A DNA stretch of 64,000 bases from Phocaeicola vulgatus ATCC 8482 (GCF_000012825.1 NC_009614.1:3100001-3164000), one strand, 5' to 3'. Positions 8,448 to 18,811 are shown, counted from the stretch's first letter. A program made the numbers and translations. Notes: generated by a model not told the origin, from the letters alone.

Positions 8448-10949
8448 ATGAAGTATATAGTAATAGGAGGCGTAGCAGGAGGTGCAACTGCTGCCGCACG
8501 TATCAGAAGAAACACGGAACAGGCGGAAATCATTTTGTTCGAGAAGGGAGAATACATTTCGTATGCCAATTGTGGTCTGCCTTATTATATAGGAGGTGTG
8601 ATTGCGGAGCGGGAAAAATTGTTTGTACAGACTCCGGAGGCTTTCGGGAAACGTTTTAACATAGATGTGCGTACCCGGTCCGAGGTAATAGCCATCCATT
8701 CTGCCGATAAGACAGTGGATATTCGTACTTCCGACGGGAAAACTTATACGGAGAGTTATGACAAATTATTGCTTTCTCCGGGTGCGTCGCCTGTTCGTCC
8801 TCCCTTGCCGGGCATTGACAATGAAGGAATTTTTACCCTACGTAATGTGAATGATACCGATGCTATCAAGAGTTACTTGCAGCAGCATAAGGTGAAACGG
8901 GCGGTAATCATCGGGGCCGGATTCATCGGGTTGGAGATGGCGGAGAATCTGCAGGAAGCCGGTGCGGAAGTGGCGGTTGTAGAGATGGCAAATCAAGTCA
9001 TGGCTCCTATTGATTTCTCTATGGCTTCTTTGGTGCACGAGCATTTGTTGCAGAAAGGAGTGCATCTCTACCTGGAAAAGGCGGTGGCTTCTTTCGAGCG
9101 CACGGTCAACGGACTGGAGGTTATTTTTAAATCGGGCGAAAGGCTGCCTGCCGATATGGTGTTGTTATCCATCGGGGTACGTCCCAATACCTCATTGGTG
9201 ACAGAGGCCGGACTGGAGATAGGGGAGATGCGCGGCATTAAGGTGAACGATTACTTGCAGACTTCCGACGAGTATATTTATGCGGTGGGCGACGCTATCG
9301 AGTTCCGTCATCCGCTGACTGATAGACCGTGGTTGAATTATCTGGCTGGTCCGGCCAACCGTCAGGCGCGTATTGTGGCAGATAACATGGTTTTTGGAAA
9401 TAAGGTTACATACGAAGGGGCTGTCGGTACTTCCATTGCCAAAATTTTTGATATGACTGTCGCTGCTTCAGGCCTTCCGGCAAAGCGGTTGAAACAGGCA
9501 GGCATTGATTATTTGTCGGCAACCATCCATTCCGGTTCCCATGCGGGATATTATCCCGATGCTTTACAGATGTCCATTAAAATAACCTTCTCTCCTGTGA
9601 ACGGGAAATTACTTGGAGCGCAGATTGTGGGGTATAATGGAGTGGACAAACGTATTGACGAATTCTCGCAAGTGATTAAGCATAACGGAACTGTATATGA
9701 CTTGATGGCTTTGGAGCAGGCATACGCTCCTCCTTTCTCTTCGGCTAAAGATCCTGTAGCAGTAGCCGGATATGTAGCCGGAAATATACTGAGCGGAAAG
9801 ATGAAGCCTCTTTATTGGCGCGAGTTGCAGGCTGCCGATTTGAGTAAAGTTACGTTGGTTGATGTCCGTACTCCCGATGAATTTGCACTCGGTGCTTTGA
9901 AGGGGGCTGTCAATATTCCTTTGGATGATATGCGCGAAAGGATGAAAGAGATTCCTCAGGATAAGCCGGTCTATTTGTATTGTGGAGTGGGGTTGAGAGG
10001 GTATCTGGCTTCTAATATATTGTTACAGAATGGCTTTGGGGAAGTAAGGAATTTAATAGGAGGTTTGAAACTGTATAAAGCGGCAACGGCTCCTCTGCCC
10101 AAGCCGAAGGAGTTCTCAAATTCCGGATCTTCAAGTTCTGATTCTTCAAAAGTTGATCATTCTGAACACAGTAAAGATTCTGCTGAAGCTTATACTATTG
10201 CCTCTTCCGTCATTCCTTCTATGAAAGCAATAAAAGTGGATGCTTGTGGCATATCTTGTCCCGGTCCTATCATGAAGCTGAAGAAGAGTATGGAAGAACT
10301 GGCGGACGGCGAACGTCTGGAGATTGTCGCTACGGATGCCGGTTTCCCCCGCGATGCCGAAGCATGGTGCCAGACTACCGGGAACCGTTTTGTCTCAGTA
10401 AAGTCAGGAGCAGGAAAGTATGAGGTAATTGTTGAGAAAAGTACTCCGCAATCTTCTTCCTCGGAGGTTTGCCGGGAGGATAAAGGGAAAACTTTTATTC
10501 TGTTCAGTGACAACCTGGACAAAGTTTTAGCTACTTTTGTACTCGCAAACGGTGCGGCGGCTACGGGAAAGAAGGTGATCATCTTCTTTACTTTCTGGGG
10601 GCTGAATGCTATCAAAAGATTGGACAAGCCTGCGGTGAAGAAAGATATCTGGGGGAAGATGTTCGGCATGATGCTGCCTTCCAGTTCTTTAAAGTTGAGA
10701 TTGTCTAAAATGAATATGGGTGGAATGGGAGCCAGGATGATGCGATATATCATGAATAAGAAAAATATCGACTCACTGGAATCTCTGCGTACTCAAGCCA
10801 TTCAGAACGGAGTGGAATTTATAGCTTGCCAGATGTCAATGGATGTAATGGGTGTGAAACGTGAGGAATTGCTGGATCATGTGACTATTGGCGGAGTGGC
10901 AACCTATATGAACCGTGCCGAACAGGCGAATGTAAACTTGTTTATTTAA
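8448..10949 (+). CDS. CoA-disulfide reductase-like flavoprotein fused to rhodanese, TusA and DsrE domains
   Basis: An 833-residue fusion. Residues 1-440 are a class-III disulfide oxidoreductase: FAD motif GGVAGGATAAARIRR, redox Cys42 in YANCGLPYY, and NAD motif VIIGAGFIGLEMAENL. Residues 455-545 are a rhodanese domain with its cysteine at about 512 (YCGVGLRG). After a Ser-rich linker, residues 595-665 form a TusA domain with Cys604 in the CPGP motif. Residues 685-833 are a DsrE/DsrF-like domain with Cys794 in IACQMSMD. The chain of cysteines suggests reduction of CoA or polysulfide persulfides and intramolecular relay of sulfane sulfur, in the cytoplasm. The MarR gene follows after six bases. 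Substrate is inferred from the family. Confidence 0.92.
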   Translation: MKYIVIGGVAGGATAAARIRRNTEQAEIILFEKGEYISYANCGLPYYIGGVIAEREKLFVQTPEAFGKRFNIDVRTRSEVIAIHSADKTVDIRTSDGKTYTESYDKLLLSPGASPVRPPLPGIDNEGIFTLRNVNDTDAIKSYLQQHKVKRAVIIGAGFIGLEMAENLQEAGAEVAVVEMANQVMAPIDFSMASLVHEHLLQKGVHLYLEKAVASFERTVNGLEVIFKSGERLPADMVLLSIGVRPNTSLVTEAGLEIGEMRGIKVNDYLQTSDEYIYAVGDAIEFRHPLTDRPWLNYLAGPANRQARIVADNMVFGNKVTYEGAVGTSIAKIFDMTVAASGLPAKRLKQAGIDYLSATIHSGSHAGYYPDALQMSIKITFSPVNGKLLGAQIVGYNGVDKRIDEFSQVIKHNGTVYDLMALEQAYAPPFSSAKDPVAVAGYVAGNILSGKMKPLYWRELQAADLSKVTLVDVRTPDEFALGALKGAVNIPLDDMRERMKEIPQDKPVYLYCGVGLRGYLASNILLQNGFGEVRNLIGGLKLYKAATAPLPKPKEFSNSGSSSSDSSKVDHSEHSKDSAEAYTIASSVIPSMKAIKVDACGISCPGPIMKLKKSMEELADGERLEIVATDAGFPRDAEAWCQTTGNRFVSVKSGAGKYEVIVEKSTPQSSSSEVCREDKGKTFILFSDNLDKVLATFVLANGAAATGKKVIIFFTFWGLNAIKRLDKPAVKKDIWGKMFGMMLPSSSLKLRLSKMNMGGMGARMMRYIMNKKNIDSLESLRTQAIQNGVEFIACQMSMDVMGVKREELLDHVTIGGVATYMNRAEQANVNLFI

Positions 10950-10955
10950 ATTTGC

Positions 10956-11312
10956 ATGGAGAAAATAAAATCAATATGTGTCATGAGAGAGTTGTTCAAG
11001 GCTCTCTCTGAACTTGAAACCCGCTTGATGGAACAATATGGAGTGTCATTGAATGAGGCAATGGCACTTTGTTGCATTGGCGGAGATACGCTGACAGCCA
11101 GTGTGATATCGGAAAACACAGGTCTGTCTGCTTCGCATACCTCTAAAGTCATCCGTTCCATTGAAGAGAAAGAATTAATCGTCCGTAATTTGGGGGATAA
11201 GGATAAACGGCAGATGCATTTTACTTTATCCGATAAAGGGCGTGAATGTTTGGAAGCGCTGAAAGCAAATGAAATAGAAATACCGGAACTATTAAAGCCA
11301 TTGTTTAAATAA
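10956..11312 (+). CDS. MarR-family transcriptional regulator
   Basis: A 118-residue winged-helix protein. The recognition region reads TASVISENTGLSASHTSKVI, followed by the wing LGDKDKRQMHFTLSDKG, both typical of MarR. It contains four cysteines, including a CC pair near residue 40, so thiol- or persulfide-based sensing is conceivable. Placed six bases after the sulfur-transfer flavoprotein, it probably autoregulates this two-gene unit through the paired palindromes at 8355-8419. The sensing role is inference. Confidence 0.85.
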   Translation: MEKIKSICVMRELFKALSELETRLMEQYGVSLNEAMALCCIGGDTLTASVISENTGLSASHTSKVIRSIEEKELIVRNLGDKDKRQMHFTLSDKGRECLEALKANEIEIPELLKPLFK

Positions 11313-11344
11313 ACCCTTCTCTTTTCCATTTGTTTATTCCGGAT

Positions 11345-12943
11345 ATGAAACTGGAGAAATGGAAAAACAAGTGGAAGGAGTGGAGCAATCTGCGCAAATG
11401 GCAAATATGGAAACTGAAGCTGATTGATGCCCGTCTGTATTTCGTGAGCATATTCGTGGGGCTGCTTACGGGACTGGTTGCTGTGCCTTATCACTATCTT
11501 CTCTGGTATTTCTTTGATGTGCGGAAAACTTTTTTCACGGCGCATTATCCGTGGTATTGGCATGTATTGTTGTTTTTTATCTTATGGGGGATTCTGATCT
11601 TTGTCGCTTCTTTGGTAAAACGTATGCCATTGATAGCCGGAGGCGGTATTCCTCAGACACGTGCGGCCAATAACGGTCGTATCCGTTATGAGCATCCTTT
11701 TAAGGAACTGGTGGCCAAATTCTGCGGAGGTGTGTTGGCTCTCAGTGCGGGGCTGTCCTTGGGACGCGAGGGGCCGTCTGTTCAGATAGGGTCTTATATA
11801 GGAACACTTATCTCCCGTTGGGGACATATCCTGAAAGGGGAACGGAAACAATTGCTGGCTGCCGGAGCCGGTGCGGGCTTGTCTGCCGCTTTTGCCGCTC
11901 CGTTGTCTTCTTCTTTGCTGGTAATAGAATCCATCGAGCGTTTTGATGCGCCTAAAACCGCCATTACTACCTTGTTGGCCGGCGTGGTAGCCGGAGGAGT
12001 GGCTAGTTGGATGTTCCCCACGACTCCTTATCATCTGATTAGTGCGGTCGTTCCCGGTTTATCTTTTATCCGTCAGGCAGAGCTTTATATTATCTTTGCC
12101 GCCCTTATGGCTGTCATTGCAAAGTTTTATTCGCTCATCGTTCCTTTCTTTCAAGAAAGGATACCTGCCATGAAACTCTCCATTCCTGTCAAGATGTTGT
12201 ATTTATTGATCATAGCTTATGCCATATCGTTAACAGAGACGAATCTGACAGGTGGCGGAGAGCAGTTTTTGATGATGCAGGGAATGAATGGAACTCATGA
12301 TATCCGGTGGCTTACTATCATGATGCTTATTCATTTTGTTTTTACGCTGTTTTCTCTTTCTTCGGGTTTGCCGGGAGGAAGTTTCATTCCTACCTTGGTT
12401 ACGGGAGGATTATTGGGACAAATCTTCGGGTTGGTATTGGTACAGCGCGGATGGATAGGGTATGAGAATGTGAGTTATATGATGCTGATCGGGATGGTGG
12501 CTTTTTTGGTGGCTGTGGTGCGTACCCCTTTGACTGCCATTGTTCTGATAACGGAGATTACCGGTCATTTCGAGGTGTTCTATCCTTCCATCGTGGTAGG
12601 TGGGTTGACTTATTATTTCACCGAATTGTTACAGATAAAACCTTACAATGTATTGCTGTATGACAGGATGTTCCGTAGCCATAATCCGAAGTCTTCCGAA
12701 GGGGCTGGTGCCCGCTATCATCTTTTTGTCGAGATAATGGATGGGTCTTATTTTGACGGAAAGGAAGTGGATACATTGGCTTTACCTAATCATTGTATCA
12801 TTCGTAGTATACACCGGAATCGTAAAAACTTACTTCCTCAGGGGCAAACCCTGGTTCCCGGTGATCAAGTGGAGATAGAAATGGATGCGCAGGATATAGA
12901 AAAATTATACGAACCGTTGGTCAGTATGGCAAATATCTATTAA
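11345..12943 (+). CDS. ClC-family chloride channel/antiporter with C-terminal TrkA-C domain
   Basis: A 532-residue inner-membrane protein. The ClC filter motifs are all there: GGGIPQ (GSGIP position), GREGPS with the gating glutamate, and GGSFIPTLVTGG (GxFxP). The last 75 residues, after the final helix, look like a cytosolic TrkA-C domain (from YHLFVEIMDGSYFDGKEV), which usually senses ions or nucleotides. I chose the ATG at 11345; an upstream TTG at 11330 is in frame but adds only five residues. Whether it is a channel or an H+/Cl- exchanger cannot be decided here. Confidence 0.92.
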   Translation: MKLEKWKNKWKEWSNLRKWQIWKLKLIDARLYFVSIFVGLLTGLVAVPYHYLLWYFFDVRKTFFTAHYPWYWHVLLFFILWGILIFVASLVKRMPLIAGGGIPQTRAANNGRIRYEHPFKELVAKFCGGVLALSAGLSLGREGPSVQIGSYIGTLISRWGHILKGERKQLLAAGAGAGLSAAFAAPLSSSLLVIESIERFDAPKTAITTLLAGVVAGGVASWMFPTTPYHLISAVVPGLSFIRQAELYIIFAALMAVIAKFYSLIVPFFQERIPAMKLSIPVKMLYLLIIAYAISLTETNLTGGGEQFLMMQGMNGTHDIRWLTIMMLIHFVFTLFSLSSGLPGGSFIPTLVTGGLLGQIFGLVLVQRGWIGYENVSYMMLIGMVAFLVAVVRTPLTAIVLITEITGHFEVFYPSIVVGGLTYYFTELLQIKPYNVLLYDRMFRSHNPKSSEGAGARYHLFVEIMDGSYFDGKEVDTLALPNHCIIRSIHRNRKNLLPQGQTLVPGDQVEIEMDAQDIEKLYEPLVSMANIY

Positions 12944-12952
12944 ATTTGCCGT

Positions 12953-13543
12953 ATGAAAAAGAAATTCCAGCTTGAAGTTCCGGGAGGAGCCGACAAAGTG
13001 TTGCTTCATACTTGTTGTGCTCCTTGTTCATCAGCCATCATAGAGTGCTTGATGCAGCATGGTGTCACTCCGGTTATCTATTATTGTAATCCCAATATTT
13101 ATCCGTTGGAGGAATACATTATCCGCAAGGACGAATGTACGCGGTATGCCCAGTCCTTGGGATTGGAAATTATAGATGCCGATTATGATCATGATGCCTG
13201 GCGTTGTCGAATGGCAGGAATGGAGCAAGAGCCTGAAAGAGGAGGCCGTTGCTTGCGTTGTTTCAAGATGCGACTGCAGGAAACCGCACGTTATGCCCAC
13301 GAACATGGATTCCCGGTTATCACTACTACGCTTGCTTCCAGCCGTTGGAAAAGTTTGGAACAGATAGAGGAAGCGGGCCGATATGCTACGGCTCCTTATC
13401 CGGATGTCACTTATTGGGAACAGAACTGGCGTAAAGGTGGATTGAGCGAGCGTCGCATTGCTATCATTAAGGAATATAATTTTTATAATCAGCAATATTG
13501 TGGCTGTGAGTTCAGTATGCGGAAAGAAGAAAAGGGAGGATGA
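12953..13543 (+). CDS. queH: Epoxyqueuosine reductase QueH
   Basis: A 196-residue protein of the former DUF208 family, which performs the last step of queuosine synthesis in tRNA anticodons in bacteria without QueG. Conserved cysteines for the iron-sulfur/metal site are visible: HTCCAPC (Cys21, 22, 25) and a CLRC pair (Cys100, 103). TTTLASSRWKS and YCGCEFS near the end are family hallmarks. It starts nine bases after the ClC gene and its stop overlaps the next gene's start (ATGA, 13540-13543). Confidence 0.92.
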   Translation: MKKKFQLEVPGGADKVLLHTCCAPCSSAIIECLMQHGVTPVIYYCNPNIYPLEEYIIRKDECTRYAQSLGLEIIDADYDHDAWRCRMAGMEQEPERGGRCLRCFKMRLQETARYAHEHGFPVITTTLASSRWKSLEQIEEAGRYATAPYPDVTYWEQNWRKGGLSERRIAIIKEYNFYNQQYCGCEFSMRKEEKGG

Positions 13544-15357
13544 CGAGAATGAAGATGTTCAAACTGTGGATGGTTGTAATGTTATTGGGACTCTTGCCCA
13601 TTGTTTCAGAGGCGCAAGAAGAAATAAATAATGCCATTAATGTACAGTTGGAGTATCTGAAAAAGTATCCTAAAGACAAAGAAGCACTTCGGAAAGTTAG
13701 TTTTCTCTATCTGAATAAAGCAGATTATGATCAGGCTATCTTTTATGGTCGACAATTGTTTGAGTTGGGTTATAATGAACGGGATTACAATGGCGCTGTA
13801 ATTTATTCTCATATTTGTCTGGGGCAGGCCCATATGATGAAGGGAAATGTAAAGGAGGCTTATAGTCATTTAGGGCAGGCCAGGCTGATAGGTGAAAGTA
13901 ATAAAAATGATTCCGCCTTATGTTCCGTATATAATGGGCTGGGACTTTATGCATCGAATGTCCAAAAAGACTATTATCGTTCACTTACCTATTTCTTCAA
14001 AGGAGTTGAAGCTGCAAGACGTTGTCATTATGACAGGCTCTATTCCATTTTGCTTTCTAATATTGCCGGTATTTATTATTTGAAAAATGATAGCACAGGA
14101 TTGAAATATGCTCTTGAATGTTATGAACTGGGACATGAACGGAAAGATCCTTATCTGATTTATAGTGGTTCAACCAATACCGCTTATATGTATTATTTGA
14201 AGAGTGACTATAATACAGCATTGAAATATATTCAGGAGGCGGAGTTCACCATGGTGCAGAATGACTTTTATGATCAATCAAACGTTTACAATCTTTATGG
14301 ATATATTCTGCATAAATTGAATAAAGATGATGAAGCGCTGGTTTTTTTCCGGAAGGCTTTGGATTTGAAAGAACAGGGAAATATTTCTTCAGTGATGAAT
14401 TCTTATTTGGGCTATGCCGAAATTTTAATGGAGCATCACCAGTATGACCGGGCTGTCCGGATGCTGAAAGCCGGAATAGAACTGTCTTACCAACAGGCTA
14501 ATGCCATCTATCGAAGTGACCTGTTGAAGGCTTTATCCCGATGTTATGAAGAAGATGGTATGCTGGTAGAGGCGTTGAAGTATCATAAGCTCTATCAGCT
14601 GGAAACAGATAGCTTATATAATGCGGAAAAGGAACGTGCTGTGGGGGAGATACGTGCAAAATACGATATGGAACGGCAGGAAAACGAGATAAAACAAAAC
14701 CGTCTGGAATTATTGGAAAAGGAAAATAAGATGCAATTGCTTATAGCCGGATTTATCTGTATCTTCATAGCTGCCTCTTTACTATATTACTTATATTACA
14801 GAAAAAATAAGCTGTACCTTACCATTGTGAAGCAAAATCAGGACGCTATCCGGCGTGAACAGCAATTGCAGAACAAGATAGATGAGCAGTTTGCAGAGAT
14901 AGGCCGCCAGTCCGCTCTTTTACAAGAATATCTTACGGATTCGACGAAAACTTCTTTGCCGCAACCTGAGAAATATGCTTCATCCTCGTTGACAGATGAA
15001 AAGAAGCAGGATTTATTTCTGCGTTTGGAAACGCTGTTGTGGGAGGAGAAGGTATTTACAGACAATTTGCTGACCAAAGAGAAAGTAGCGGAAATGTTGG
15101 GAACTAATCGTACTTATCTCTCTCAAATTATTAATGAGCAGACCAAGCAGACTTTTACTCAATTTGTAAATGGTTTCCGCACAAAAGAGGCAGTCCGTTT
15201 ACTTTCCGATCCTGATAACCAAACTCCGCTAAAGGCGATTTCAGCTGAATTGGGCTTTAATTCCATGACTACTTTTTATAGCCAGTTTCAGGCGGCTACT
15301 GGTATGACTCCCGCTCAGTATAGAAACAAAGTGCAGGAATTGCATAAAAATAGATAA
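13540..15357 (+). CDS. TPR-containing membrane regulator with AraC-type HTH
   Basis: A 605-residue one-component regulator. A signal peptide (to about residue 25, ending VSEAQ) precedes tetratricopeptide-like repeats across residues 35-370, such as YNTALKYIQEAEF and DEALVFFRKALDL. A coiled coil leads to one transmembrane helix near residues 403-423 (LLIAGFICIFIAASLLYYLY), then a second coiled coil and a C-terminal AraC HTH (KVAEMLGTNRTYLSQIINE; ISAELGFNSMTTFYSQF). The TPRs should be periplasmic and the HTH cytosolic. It lies just upstream of a SusC/SusD pair that it probably controls. A GGGAGG ribosome site precedes the ATG at 13540. Confidence 0.88.
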   Translation: MTRMKMFKLWMVVMLLGLLPIVSEAQEEINNAINVQLEYLKKYPKDKEALRKVSFLYLNKADYDQAIFYGRQLFELGYNERDYNGAVIYSHICLGQAHMMKGNVKEAYSHLGQARLIGESNKNDSALCSVYNGLGLYASNVQKDYYRSLTYFFKGVEAARRCHYDRLYSILLSNIAGIYYLKNDSTGLKYALECYELGHERKDPYLIYSGSTNTAYMYYLKSDYNTALKYIQEAEFTMVQNDFYDQSNVYNLYGYILHKLNKDDEALVFFRKALDLKEQGNISSVMNSYLGYAEILMEHHQYDRAVRMLKAGIELSYQQANAIYRSDLLKALSRCYEEDGMLVEALKYHKLYQLETDSLYNAEKERAVGEIRAKYDMERQENEIKQNRLELLEKENKMQLLIAGFICIFIAASLLYYLYYRKNKLYLTIVKQNQDAIRREQQLQNKIDEQFAEIGRQSALLQEYLTDSTKTSLPQPEKYASSSLTDEKKQDLFLRLETLLWEEKVFTDNLLTKEKVAEMLGTNRTYLSQIINEQTKQTFTQFVNGFRTKEAVRLLSDPDNQTPLKAISAELGFNSMTTFYSQFQAATGMTPAQYRNKVQELHKNR

Positions 15358-15381
15358 TCTATTAATTTGCTATCATAAATT

Positions 15382-15424
15382 TATCCAAATGCGGCAATTG
15401 CTGTATTTGGATAACCTATTTTTG
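15382..15424 (+). terminator. Hairpin after the regulator gene
   Basis: TATCCAAAT (15382-15390) pairs with ATTTGGATA (15405-15413), followed by a short T-rich run. It lies 25 bases past the regulator stop. The T tract is weak, so it could also be an operator for the TPR/AraC regulator. ATTAATTTGCTATC occurs twice nearby (15361 and 15446) as a direct repeat. Confidence 0.45.
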
Positions 15425-15548
15425 CTATAATTTAAAATTTTATGCATTAATTTGCTATCGACGCAATATAAGCTGCAAAACTGTTTTAACAATAAAACGG
15501 GACTTAAAAGTGATTATAAACAGTATTAATATTAAATCTATAAAAAGT

Positions 15549-18500
15549 ATGAAACATTCAGATTACCACGGAAAGCTACTTCGACTGGCGATGTTTTTCG
15601 TTGCATTGTTTTTGTGTGGAACAATGGCATATGCACAAACAGACCGGATGATCAGCGGTATAGTTGTAGATGAGAATGGAGATCCCCTGCCTGCCGCTCA
15701 CATCCGTCAGGTGAGCCAGACGAAAGGGGAGGAACTGGCTGCTGTCATAACCGATATGAACGGGCACTTCCGGCTGACCCTGCTCCGCACAGCGAAAGAG
15801 ATAGAAATCTCTTACTTGGGCTATGAATCAAAGAAAGTAAGATTGACAAGTGCGAACAGTTACAGAATTGTCTTGGAGCCGGCCTCCGAACTGCTGGACG
15901 AGGTGGTGGTAACCGGATATCAGACTATCTCCAGGGAACGGGCTACCGGTTCATTTGCGAAAGTAGATTCGAAAAAGTTGGAAACCCAACGGTTAAGTAG
16001 TGTCAGCTCATTGATGGAGGGAAGAATAGCAGGTTATAGTGACGGTAAGATACGTGGTGTGACTTCGATGAACGGACTTACTACTCCTCTGTATGTGATT
16101 GATGGGTTTCCGGTAGAGAAAACTATTTCTGACGGACTGGGCAACTGGGTCGAAAATGTGCCTGATTTGAATATAGAGGATATAGAGAATATTACGGTAT
16201 TAAAAGATGCCGCGGCTACGTCTATCTATGGTGCTCGTGCTGCTAATGGTGTAGTAGTCATCACTACTAAAAAAGCCGGAAAGAATCAGCTGAATGTATC
16301 ATTTTCAGCGACATTGACAGTACGCCCTTATAATTTTTATACCGGTCACTTAGCCGGTACGGCTGACATGATAGAGATGGAAAAGGAGTGGGCAGCCATG
16401 AATCCTAATCTTCAAGGAGAGGGAGCATCCCAATATGCACAGAATTTGTTGGACAATGCATCCATGTATTCCTGTTTGGGGGTACAGGCTATTTTAAAAC
16501 ATCATACAGGTGCGATCAGCGAAGCACAAATGGAGCAGACGCTACATGAACTGGCTTCACAGGGATTCCGTTATTATGATGATGTGAAGAAATATGGTAA
16601 ACGAAATCCGTTTTCGCAACAATATAACTTGAATATCGGGCGTGGAACGGAAAAAAATACATTTAATGCTTCGCTGTCTTACAGGAATAACCGGGAAGAA
16701 GATAAATATACTGACAGCGAGAGTTTCGGATTGAATTTGCAGAATACTACCCGGCTTACTTCATGGCTGAGTCTGGATTTGGGAACGTATCTGAATTATG
16801 GAGATGGTACAACGCAGAGTTATAATCTGACCTCACCCGGATATAATTATGTTCCTTATAGTTCGTTGTTGAATGGCGATGGAAGCTACTATACTAACAC
16901 GGCTGCGGACCGGTACAGTAAGTCACAACAGGAAATTATTTCTTCTTACGGATTGTATAGTATGGATATTACCCCTTTGGACGAATTGGGAAGAAACTTG
17001 TCGAAGAGTAAGAATTTTAGTAATCGTACTTTTGCGAGACTTAATTTTAAATTCACAGACTGGTTGAGATACACTGCTTCGTTCCAATATGAAGTAGGGG
17101 AATATAAGACAAGCCAATTGCAAGATAAGGAAAGCTATGCTGTACGTAATAAAGTAAATACATTTGCTACTGATGCAAGTGGGAGTGGCCAGGCTACTTA
17201 TAATCTTCCTTATGGCAATATTTATACAACGGGGACTAATAGTATCCGTGCTTATAATTTCCGTCAGCAATTGGATTTTAACAAGACATTTGCAGAAAAA
17301 CATGATGTGACCGCTTTGTTTGGTATGGAAGTACGTGAAAATAAGACGGAATACAATAATCGGAAATATTATAATTATGATCCGGCTTTACTAACTTATG
17401 ATCTTATTGATGAACGGGTGCTGAGTAATACTTATACCGGAGTTTTGGGAAACTATGTATCATTCAATAAAAATGATATCTCCAATATCTATGAACTGGT
17501 AAATCGTTTTGTTTCTTTTTATGGGAATGCAGCTTACACGTATGATGGTAAATATATGGTGACAGGAAGCATTCGTTGGGATCGTACCAATTTGTTTGCT
17601 ACTGGTTCCAAGTATCAGAAGAAACCTATCTGGTCGGTAGGTGCTGGTTGGAATCTGGACAAAGAATCTTTTTTTAAAGTTTCATTTATAAATATGATGA
17701 AACTGCGTTTCAGTTATGGTATCGGTGGTAACATCGCCAAGAATTCTGCTCCTTATATGACGGCTTATTATAATAATAATACCCATGTGGGCGGCATACA
17801 AGGGACTATCAGCAACCGTCCTAATCCTGATTTGCGGTGGGAAAAGACAACTACAGCTAATATTGGTGTAGATTTCTCTATGTTTAGAAATCGATTGAAC
17901 GGTTCTATTGAATATTATAATAAATCGGGCGTGGATTTGTTAGCCAATACCAATGGAGTACCTACTGAAGGTTTTGGTTTTTCTACTTATACCATGAATA
18001 ATGGTAAAATGAGAAACCGTGGATTCGAGTTGACTCTTTCCAGTGATGTCATTATGGGAAAAGATTGGAATTGGAACGTAGGTGGTGTGCTGGGATACAA
18101 TAAGAATAAAGTGACTTATGTCAATGTAAAAGCACCTGCTATTTTTCTTCAGTTCGATTATCCTGCCGCCTATCCCCGTGTTGGAGTGCCTTATAATGCC
18201 ATTTATGGATATCTGTGGGCAGGGCTGGATAGTAAAGGGCAGCCTCAGGTGTATGACTCGGAAGGAAATATCCATGTAAGCAGTTCACCGCAAAAAGTGG
18301 AGGATGCTGTGTATTTAGGAACTTCTGTTCCGGTTTATAGTGGGGCTATTAATACCAATCTCCGTTATAAGAATTGGGAACTGGCTGCTCAACTGCTTTT
18401 TGAAGGGGGGCACAAAATGCGGAATACCAATATAGCCTATCCGGGATTAGGAGTGACAAGTAAGGATGTGAGTAAACGTTGGCGTCAGCCTGGTGATGAG

Positions 18501-18800
18501 GCATATACCGATGTACCACGCTATGTTCCGTCAGAAAGCAAGGATTATAATTCTTACTCATCCGATCTTTATAGCAAGGCTTCCATTCATGTACTTGATG
18601 CCGATAACTGGCGCTTGAAGAATCTCTCTGTTACTTATCATGTTCCTGCAAGTGTATGTCAGAAGTTTTATGTAAAAAATGCACGTATCATGCTAGGTAT
18701 GGAAAATGTGTTCACTTTGGCTAAAAGTCGTGATGTGAAATGGATGCTTGGGGGATATAGTAAACCAAATTATTTGTGTAATGTCAATTTGAACTTTTAA
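15549..18800 (+). CDS. SusC/RagA-type TonB-dependent outer-membrane transporter
   Basis: A 1083-residue outer-membrane importer. Signal peptide ending near AYAQ, then a carboxypeptidase-regulatory-like (CNA-B) domain from SGIVVDENGDPLPAAHI, a TonB-contact stretch LLDEVVVTGYQT, the plug (LKDAAATSIYGARAANGVV is the SusC signature), and a 22-strand barrel ending NVNLNF with terminal Phe. No STN domain, so it is not sigma-coupled. The ATG at 15549 precedes a proper signal peptide; an earlier GTG at 15510 adds 13 unlikely residues. SusD follows 11 bases later. The imported ligand is unknown. Confidence 0.93.
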   Translation: MKHSDYHGKLLRLAMFFVALFLCGTMAYAQTDRMISGIVVDENGDPLPAAHIRQVSQTKGEELAAVITDMNGHFRLTLLRTAKEIEISYLGYESKKVRLTSANSYRIVLEPASELLDEVVVTGYQTISRERATGSFAKVDSKKLETQRLSSVSSLMEGRIAGYSDGKIRGVTSMNGLTTPLYVIDGFPVEKTISDGLGNWVENVPDLNIEDIENITVLKDAAATSIYGARAANGVVVITTKKAGKNQLNVSFSATLTVRPYNFYTGHLAGTADMIEMEKEWAAMNPNLQGEGASQYAQNLLDNASMYSCLGVQAILKHHTGAISEAQMEQTLHELASQGFRYYDDVKKYGKRNPFSQQYNLNIGRGTEKNTFNASLSYRNNREEDKYTDSESFGLNLQNTTRLTSWLSLDLGTYLNYGDGTTQSYNLTSPGYNYVPYSSLLNGDGSYYTNTAADRYSKSQQEIISSYGLYSMDITPLDELGRNLSKSKNFSNRTFARLNFKFTDWLRYTASFQYEVGEYKTSQLQDKESYAVRNKVNTFATDASGSGQATYNLPYGNIYTTGTNSIRAYNFRQQLDFNKTFAEKHDVTALFGMEVRENKTEYNNRKYYNYDPALLTYDLIDERVLSNTYTGVLGNYVSFNKNDISNIYELVNRFVSFYGNAAYTYDGKYMVTGSIRWDRTNLFATGSKYQKKPIWSVGAGWNLDKESFFKVSFINMMKLRFSYGIGGNIAKNSAPYMTAYYNNNTHVGGIQGTISNRPNPDLRWEKTTTANIGVDFSMFRNRLNGSIEYYNKSGVDLLANTNGVPTEGFGFSTYTMNNGKMRNRGFELTLSSDVIMGKDWNWNVGGVLGYNKNKVTYVNVKAPAIFLQFDYPAAYPRVGVPYNAIYGYLWAGLDSKGQPQVYDSEGNIHVSSSPQKVEDAVYLGTSVPVYSGAINTNLRYKNWELAAQLLFEGGHKMRNTNIAYPGLGVTSKDVSKRWRQPGDEAYTDVPRYVPSESKDYNSYSSDLYSKASIHVLDADNWRLKNLSVTYHVPASVCQKFYVKNARIMLGMENVFTLAKSRDVKWMLGGYSKPNYLCNVNLNF

Positions 18801-18811
18801 ATGAGAGCAAT

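Noticed and set aside
10190..10753. 187-residue minus-strand frame opposite the sulfur-transfer flavoprotein
   Set aside because: Pure antisense shadow of the TusA/DsrE domains; no initiation signal.
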